Below, in pieces: positions 57,763 to 64,000 of a stretch of 64,000 bases of DNA. This stretch comes from Nephrocerus scutellatus (Eukaryota > Arthropoda > Insecta > Diptera > Pipunculidae). The notes under the pieces are model-generated. The model was not told the origin of the DNA, did not search any database, and saw nothing but the letters and a program-made list of their open reading frames with translations. The translations under genes and the position numbers were made by a program. The stretch's first letter is position 1. Each line of letters begins with the position of its first letter. The stretch covers positions 61,761,123 to 61,825,122 of the forward strand of contig OX352765.1 of assembly GCA_947095585.1 (NCBI GenBank). The letters run 5' to 3'.

Positions 57763-59905
57763 TTTTTTTACATAATTTGCGCACGCAAAAAGGGATTCGC
57801 ACCCTTAATATGTTCGGCTATATGCTTGGCACAGCGTGGGCGTTAAGGAAAGGAGAAGAAGAGAGGAGATGTCTATGAACTTGTATCTTGAATGCCTGTG
57901 GATCATAGTGATGTGGAAAGACAGTTTAGGTCGAATAAAAGCCTTGTAGATAGAAGCCAGATCAGAGGGAGTGAAATATTTCTTGCATCGGGTTAGTAAA
58001 CCTAAACATTTCGCGGCATTTTTGGCAACGGTAAATATGTGGTCATTCCAACGAAGCTTGTCGTTAACGCACATACCGAGAATTGCGAGATTTTCAATTT
58101 CCTCGATGCAAGTGCCATTCATGGATAATGGCATGGGATTTGGGATTCGCTTAGACGACAGCAGACAGCTTTGGGTTTTGGAAGCGTTAAATTCTACTAA
58201 ATTGTTTTCTCCCCAGGTCAGAATTTAACGTGCTTAACATACGAAGTTGTTTGAGTTTCACATGAGAGGTGGAGGGACGTTCCTCAAACTTATATGAGAA
58301 GCTGAAAGTGCTGTCGTCAGCGAAAGAGTGTATTGGATTTGAAGTCACAGATAATTGATCATTAATAAAAATGAGAAAGAGTTTCGGGAACAGAACAGAG
58401 CCCTGGGGAGCGCCAGCATTTATGTGGTGTATTTCAGACTTGAAACCGTCAAAAACAACTTGAATTGAGCGGTCCAAAAGATAACTTCTAATCCAATGAA
58501 GCAGTTTATCATCGACACCATAAGCACGCATTTTTGACAAAGGAGCTTGATGTCAAACTCTGTCAAATGCTTTGGAAATATCGAGTGCAACAGCTTTGCT
58601 TTGACCAAATTGATTCAAAGACCGGTTCCACTGTTCGGTGAGATATACTATCAAATCACCAGTGGTTTCAAGATATTTCATGAGCTGAAAATTGATCAGC
58701 GTTTCCATGACCTTGGAAAGAATGAATGTAAGTGCTATGGGTCGGTACGAAGAAGGAGACGACGGCTCACCTTTTTTGGGTATTGGCTGGACAAAGGCTG
58801 TTTTCCAACTTCTCGGGAAGAGTCCAGAAGAATAGGATAGATGGAAAAGCTTACGCAATGGTAATGCCAGCTTTGAAGAACACCTCTTCAGAACTAATGA
58901 GGAAATACCATCTGGCCCAGCGGATTTGTGAATGTTGAGATCGTTTAAAACTCTAGCAACTGTACGAGTACGAATGAAGATCTGTCCCATAGAGTGTTCA
59001 ATACTCGGGGGTGCAGGTAGCATCAATGCACAAACTGGAAGCGTAGATCTACCTGCAAAATGTGCAGCAAACAGATTGGCTTTGTCTTTAGAGTTGACAA
59101 CTGGAGTGTCATTATAAATTAGCGTTGGAATGGACGACGAGGCTGTATTTTTGATTCTTTTTGCGAATGACCAAAAATTTTTACTACCTTTGGGACATTG
59201 TAGTATTTTTTGCCTCAATTTTTGGTCGTAGGCGAAGATAGGCATTGCAATAATTTCTGGCTCGTTTGAAATTTGTTCGGTTTTCCTCTGTAGGGTTTGC
59301 TTTGTAAAACCGAAAGCATACCTCTCTAATCCTAGAAGCCTCTTTAGAGCTCGAGTCACACCATCCATTATCCTTTGGTTTGATAGACCTATCCCTGAAA
59401 GGGATAAACTTTCTCTTACCACTAAGAATAATTTCTGTGATTGCATCAGCCGCGGCTTCCACGTTGCTATCGCGAAACAATAGCGACGAGTTAAATCTCC
59501 CAAAGAAGTTGTTAAGACCGTCCCAATTGACTTTCTCGTATTGCCATACTGTTTTTTGGGAGTTTTTCTCTAACTGCGTGGTTAATTAACGAGAAATTAG
59601 CTGATACAACACAATGGTCAGACGAGCCTAGAGGCGATATTACATTGACAGAGTAATTATCAGGACGAGAGGTAAGGAACAAGTCAAGGGTGTTTGCGGA
59701 ATGATTTGCAATGTCAGGTATTCTTGTAGGCTCATTTACAAGCTGAGTAAGGTGATTTCACTCAGCGAATAACTCAACATTCCTTTCTACGGGTGTTGTC
59801 TTGCCAGAATGGCGGAGCCACCCAGAATTGTGTACATTGAAATCGCCCGCAATAGCGATTTCAGTGTTATCATCATTTGTGACAACTGAGTCTTAGTTGG
59901 GGCTT
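57763..59905 (-). pseudogene. Jockey-like LINE, EN and RT (antisense, longest copy)
   Basis: The 3' end is marked by a T run at 57763-57771 (an A run on the minus strand). Endonuclease motifs lie at about 59600-59905 (GDFNVHNSGWL, TLDLFLTSR, GSSDH), broken by stops. RT runs through 58553-59503 (KSAGPDGISSLVLK, YRPIALT, ALDISKAFD), then shifts frame to 58187-58540 (AGAPQGSVL, LIFINDQL, FADDSTF with the Asp pair intact). The thumb is at 57805-58134. It is the same family as the fragments at 408-1272 and 6018-6786. It is truncated at the 5' end and dead. Confidence 0.8.
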
Positions 59906-59931
59906 CTATAAAGAAAGCTGTAGTGGATGTT

Positions 59932-60025
59932 GCGCAACGGACCATTGCGGTCCAAGGCCTAGCTTCTCGCGACCATTTGTGTTGCGCATGTATATTTTTG
60001 GACACAAATGGAAGGGACCTACAAT
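59932..60025 (-). mobile_element. tRNA-SINE 3' fragment (antisense), copy 3
   Basis: It is the reverse complement of the last roughly 94 bp of the SINE body at 4470-4565, with scattered substitutions. The tRNA-like head is missing on the satellite side. It sits at the edge of the Jockey-like endonuclease. Confidence 0.7.
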
Positions 60026-60240
60026 AATCATATTCCAGAATTTCCATAGGAACAAGTCTCAAGCGATTCGTATGAAATCCGAAACGCAGGACTAAAATGT
60101 GAATATAAAACTTGTTCCTATGAAAATTTTGGAATATGGTCATTATGGTCTGAAATTTCGGGAACAAAGCAATTTTTCTACCGATTCGCATGAATTTCGG
60201 AATGTAGGACTAAAATGCGAACATAAGGCTTGTTCCTATT
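60026..60240. repeat. Satellite monomers (~118 bp), first cluster
   Basis: Nearly two monomers with the motifs TTGTTCCTATG, ATGGTCATTATGGTCT, GGGAACAAAGC and GATTCGCATGAA. They are diverged from those at 61050. Confidence 0.65.
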
Positions 60241-60257
60241 GTGAAGGGATGCCAATA

Positions 60258-60380
60258 TAAACCACACAACTAATACAAAGTAATCCTCGCAATGCCTTCT
60301 GCATACGAACCAGACAACTAATACAAAGTAATCCTCGCAATGCCTTCTGCATATGAACCACACAATAAATACAAAGTAAT
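60258..60380. repeat. ~57-bp tandem repeat
   Basis: AATACAAAGTAATCCTCGCA followed by ATGCCTTCTGCATAYGAACC repeats about two and a half times. Confidence 0.7.
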
Positions 60381-60677
60381 TATAACGCAACGAGGCGCGA
60401 TCAGCGGACGTTTGTTTATGACATACATGCTTATTACGCATAATAGATAAGCGATCACTATTCATTAAACGCTGTCGATCATTTACCCTCACTACGTATT
60501 GCGCTGATTGAGGATACAATAAAAGTACGGATACATAAATTAGGTCGTTTGTTTATGATAATGAATATGTCACATAAGCAAATAGGCAAACGACCGAAAG
60601 CTCATAGTATGCGGGCTATTGCCCAAAGTACTAATGCAAAAATGCTGAAAAGGCACAATACAATGTGGAGTATTGGT
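60381..60677. other. Non-coding with a 9-bp inverted repeat
   Basis: No gene is seen. GGTCGTTTG (60543-60551) and CAAACGACC (60587-60595) could form a hairpin. Confidence 0.4.
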
Positions 60678-60689
60678 CAGAAGCTATAC

Positions 60690-60905
60690 AGACTTGTGTA
60701 AATTGGTAGATATTAGTATAGTAGTAATTTTATGTATTAATAGATATTCGCATTGTATTATTCACACGTCTTAGAATCTTCGGACTATAAATAAGAACCT
60801 GATTTCAGAATAAAGATGACTACGATCACGGCAGTTGGACTGAACGTTACTTCTGTTTTATTGGGCTTGCGAGCCTTAGGCACTGGAACATTCTCTTTCA
60901 GCTCT
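60690..60905 (+). promoter_or_regulatory. LTR-like promoter fragment, unit 1
   Basis: A TATAAATA box (60786-60793) is followed 16 bp later by AATAAA (60809-60814) and then a T/G-rich stretch (TTCTGTTTTATTGGGCTTGC). This compact layout is typical of an LTR. No coding region of a matching element is seen and the ends are not defined. Confidence 0.45.
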
Positions 60906-61049
60906 TAAAGAAATATTGGAATCCCACCTTGGGTGCAGGAAACTGCCTAAAGGTTAAAGTCAAAGGCGCAATAGCCAAGACTAGCGGAAGTCTGATAAAG
61001 GAACATCGGTGCTCGTTGGGACTATATAAACCCAATCATTACACTATGA

Positions 61050-61460
61050 AAATTCTGGAGTATGATCATTATGATCTGGAATTTCGGAAACAAAGCAATT
61101 TCTCAAGCATTCTAAAGGAATTCGCAATATAGGACTAAGATGCGAATATAAGACTTGATCCTATGGAAATTATGGAATATGATCATTATGGTCTGTAATT
61201 TCGGGAACAAAGCAGTTTCTCAAGCGATTCGCATGAAAATCGGAATATAGGACTTGTTTGTATGTAAATTCTGGAATATGATCCGCATGAAATTTGGAAT
61301 GTTGGACTAAAATGTGAATATAAGACTTGTTCCTATGTTAATTCTGGAATATGATCATTATGGTCTGGAAATTCGGGAACAAAGCGATTTCTGAAGGGAT
61401 TCGCATGAAATTCGGAATGTAGGACTAAGATGCGACTATAAGACTTGTTCGACAACGAGA
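61050..61460. repeat. Satellite monomers (~118 bp), unit 1
   Basis: About three and a half monomers, one shortened near 61260, with the same motifs as 60026-60240. A further partial monomer lies at 61895-61975. Confidence 0.7.
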
Positions 61461-61464
61461 AATA

Positions 61465-61837
61465 TGCTACATAATGGTCTGAAGAGCCTAGAGGTGATGA
61501 TACACTGACGGTGTATTTGTTAGGATGAGAGGTAAGAACCAAGTCAAGGGTATTTGCGTTATGACATACAATAACTGGAATCCGAGTGGGCTCATTGAAA
61601 AGCTGAGTGAGATGGTTAAAATCAGCAAATAATTCAACATCCTTTCCTGGCGGTGTGGCGAAGCCAACTAGAATTGTGTATATTGAAATATCCCGCAATG
61701 ACGATTTTAGAAAATGTATCAAGGGACAAAATTCTAGATATAGAGTCAGCCAGTGCATCTAACTCACTACAAGTTAAGACACTGTCTAAATTAGGGCTTC
61801 TGTGTATGAAGAAGTAGTGAATGTCATGCTTACGCAC
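61465..61837 (-). pseudogene. Jockey-like endonuclease fragment (antisense), unit 1
   Basis: Minus-strand frames show FIHRSPNLDSVL, a GDFN-like motif changed to AGYFNIHNSSWL, NTLDLVLTS and GSSDHYVAY, so it covers the EN core. The frame is broken between 61634 and 61690. It is related to, but distinct from, the EN at 59600-59905. Confidence 0.7.
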
Positions 61838-61989
61838 TTTGACTTTGATTCAAATGAAATTAAATTTCGCGTTTGAACAATGGTTGTATTGATTCAAGCG
61901 ATTCGCATGAAATTCGATATGTAGGACTAAGATGTGACTATAAGACTGGTTCCTATGGAAATTCTGAATATGATCTTTATGGTATGGAA

Positions 61990-62325
61990 TTTCACTCACT
62001 GTATAGAGCTCGAGCTGCAACGCAGCTGGCCGATGCCCTATCTAAAAATATGGCTGACATAACAGTAATCCGGGAGATGCGAAGTACGGGGAATTGTGTC
62101 TTACAAAAATCAGAATATATTACGGCTGTCATGCAAGACATCATGTGCTCGGGGTGAGGTTTCTAGTCAGCAAAAGAATGAAACCCACCGTTATCGGGTT
62201 TAAAGCAATAAATGAACGCCTATGCACCCTTCGAGTGCGGGGCAAATTTAAAACCATAAGCCTTATAAAAGTTCACGCACCTACAGAGGATTCCCCAGAT
62301 GATGAAAAAGAAGAATTATTTGAAT
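61990..62325 (+). pseudogene. LINE endonuclease N-terminal fragment, unit 1
   Basis: Plus-strand frames read ATQLADALSKNMADITVIRE, a shift near 62150, then FLVSKRMKPTVIGFKAINER and SLIKVHAPTEDSPDDEKEEL. This resembles RTE-type LINE endonucleases, often annotated as craniofacial development protein 2-like in insect genomes. It is cut at 62325 by the duplication junction. Confidence 0.65.
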
Positions 62326-62337
62326 CAGAAGCTATAC

Positions 62338-62553
62338 AGACTTGTGTAAATTGGTAGATATTAGTATAGTAGTAATTTTATGTATTAATAGATATTCGCA
62401 TTGTATTATTCACACGTCTTAGAATCTTCGGACTATAAATAAGAACCTGATTTCAGAATAAAGATGACTACGATCACGGCAGTTGGACTGAACGTTACTT
62501 CTGTTTTATTGGGCTTGCGAGCCTTAGGCACTGGAACATTCTCTTTCAGCTCT
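62338..62553 (+). promoter_or_regulatory. LTR-like promoter fragment, unit 2
   Basis: A duplicate of 60690-60905, with the TATA box at about 62434-62441 and AATAAA at about 62457-62462. Confidence 0.45.
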
Positions 62554-62693
62554 TAAAGAAATATTGGAATCCCACCTTGGGTGCAGGAAACTGCCTAAAG
62601 GTTAAAGTCAAAGGCGCAATAGCCAAGACTAGCGGAAGTCTAATAAAGGAACATCGGTGCTCGTTGGGACTATATAAACCCAATCATTACACT

Positions 62694-63110
62694 ATGAAAA
62701 TTCTGGAGTATGATCATTATGATCTGGAATTTCGGAAACAAAGCAATTTCTCAAGCATTCTAAAGGAATTCGCAATATAGGACTAAGATGCGAATATAAG
62801 ACTTGATCCTATGGAAATTATGGAATATGATCATTATGGTCTGTAATTTCGGGAACAAAGCAGTTTCTCAAGCGATTCGCATGAAAATCGGAATATAGGA
62901 CTTGTTTGTATGTAAATTCTGGAATATGATCCGCATGAAATTTGGAATGTTGGACTAAAATGTGAATATAAGACTTGTTCCTATGTTAATTCTGGAATAT
63001 GATCATTATGGTCTGGAAATTCGGGAACAAAGCGATTTCTGAAGGGATTCGCATGAAATTCGGAATGTAGGACTAAGATGCGACTATAAGACTTGTTCGA
63101 CAACGAGAAA
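62694..63110. repeat. Satellite monomers (~118 bp), unit 2
   Basis: A duplicate of 61050-61460. A partial monomer also lies at 63543-63623. Confidence 0.7.
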
Positions 63111-63112
63111 TA

Positions 63113-63485
63113 TGCTACATAATGGTCTGAAGAGCCTAGAGGTGATGATACACTGACGGTGTATTTGTTAGGATGAGAGGTAAGAACCAAGTCAAGGGTA
63201 TTTGCGTTATGACATACAATGACTGGAATCCGAGTGGGCTCATTGAAAAGCTGAGTGAGATGGTTAAAATCAGCAAATAATTCAACATCCTTTCCTTGCG
63301 GTGTGGCGAAGCCAACTAGAATTGTGTATATTGAAATATCCCGCAATGACGATTTTAGAAAATGTATCAAGGGACAAAATTCTAGATATAGAGTCAGCCA
63401 GTGCATCTAACTCACTACAAGTTAAGACACTGTCTAAATTAGGGCTTCTGTGTATGAAGAAGTAGTGAATGTCATGCTTACGCAC
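63113..63485 (-). pseudogene. Jockey-like endonuclease fragment (antisense), unit 2
   Basis: A duplicate of 61465-61837 with the same motifs and frame breaks. One residue differs (TPQGKDVE against TPPGKDVE). Confidence 0.7.
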
Positions 63486-63637
63486 TTTGACTTTGATTCA
63501 AATGAAATTAAATTTCGCGTTTGAACAATGGTTGTATTGATTCAAGCGATTCGCATGAAATTCGATATGTACGACTAAGATGTGACTATAAGACTGGTTC
63601 CTATGGAAATTCTGAATATGATCTTTATGGTATGGAA

Positions 63638-64000
63638 TTTCACTCACTGTATAGAGCTCGAGCTGCAACGCAGCTGGCCGATGCCCTATCTAAAAATATG
63701 GCTGACATAACAGTAATCCGGGAGATGCGAAGTACGGGGAATTGTGTCTTACAAAAATCAGAATATATTACGGCTGTCATGCAAGACATCATGTGCTCGG
63801 GGTGAGGTTTCTAGTCAGCAAAAGAATGAAACCCACCGTTATCGGGTTTAAAGCAATAAATGAACGCCTATGCACCCTTCGAGTGCGGGGCAAATTTAAA
63901 ACCATAAGCCTTATAAAAGTTCACGCACCTACAGAGGATTCCCCAGATGATGAAAAAGAAGAATTATTTGAATCAGTCGAACGGGAACTCTATGCCTGCC
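63638..64000 (+). pseudogene. LINE endonuclease N-terminal fragment, unit 2 (runs off window)
   Basis: It is the same as 61990-62325 but continues through the point where unit 1 is cut: after EELFES it reads VERELYAC to the window end. This copy shows the original downstream sequence, and unit 1 ends at the duplication junction. A frame break near 63800 is shared. Confidence 0.65.

Larger units (their letters stand above)
60678..62325. repeat. 1648-bp tandem duplication, unit 1
   Basis: The whole stretch from CAGAAGCTATACAGACTTG recurs at 62326 with very few differences. Both outer breakpoints share TCAG (GGTCAG before unit 1, AATCAG at the ends). Confidence 0.9.
62326..63973. repeat. 1648-bp tandem duplication, unit 2
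   Basis: A near-identical copy of 60678-62325. Differences are single bases, for example AATGACTGG for AATAACTGG near 63220. After 63973 the sequence continues as endonuclease without a break. Confidence 0.9.

Noticed and set aside
59787..60191. 134-residue minus-strand open frame
   Set aside because: It is a chance frame spanning satellite, SINE fragment and out-of-frame endonuclease.

Overview
The window looks like transposon-packed heterochromatin from an insect, most likely a higher fly. The reasons are an env-bearing errantivirus of the 17.6/297 type, several APE-endonuclease LINE families, a tRNA-derived SINE, AT-rich TIR elements, satellite monomers, and no recognisable host gene. Almost everything is a transposable element or a duplication of one. 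Nearly all coding regions are broken.

Layout. (1) 1-12095: a segmental repeat of about 5.6-5.7 kb, present twice (1-5610 and 5611-11343) plus a partial third copy. Each full unit holds a short palindromic element, an antisense Jockey-like LINE fragment, a sense LINE, satellite monomers and a TIR element that carries a tRNA-SINE. (2) 12142-29482: a 1.2 kb TIR element split by a composite errantivirus (13290-29453) arranged LTR-internal-LTR-internal-LTR, flanked by a 6-bp TCTAGA duplication. Each internal part has a PBS, a repetitive leader, gag, pol and env. Both pol genes lack most of the integrase core, and each copy has further private breaks. (3) 29488-34750: another piece of the segmental repeat, AT-rich repeats, an inverted (foldback) repeat pair, and an antisense env remnant from a different errantivirus. 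(4) 34750-57651: a decayed Ty3/gypsy element (SAP-like Gag start, CCHC knuckle, protease, RT, RNase H) next to an antisense errantivirus gag/protease remnant, repeated as three tandem units A, B and C. B and C carry the same 4.08 kb antisense LINE inserted in the RT. (5) 57651-64000: an antisense Jockey-like LINE, an antisense SINE fragment, satellite monomers, and a 1648-bp tandem duplication combining an LTR-like promoter, LINE endonuclease pieces in both orientations, and satellite.

How the parts relate. The main stories are genomic rather than metabolic. The middle errantiviral LTR is a left/right hybrid of the outer two, as expected from unequal LTR-LTR exchange. Unit B of the 8.5-kb array is likewise a hybrid of C (left) and A (right). 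The errantivirus leader has tandem hairpin-forming repeats where gypsy carries its Su(Hw) insulator. The dense nesting of fragments, including remnants of at least two further errantivirus segments, would suit a piRNA-cluster-like locus, but this is inference only.
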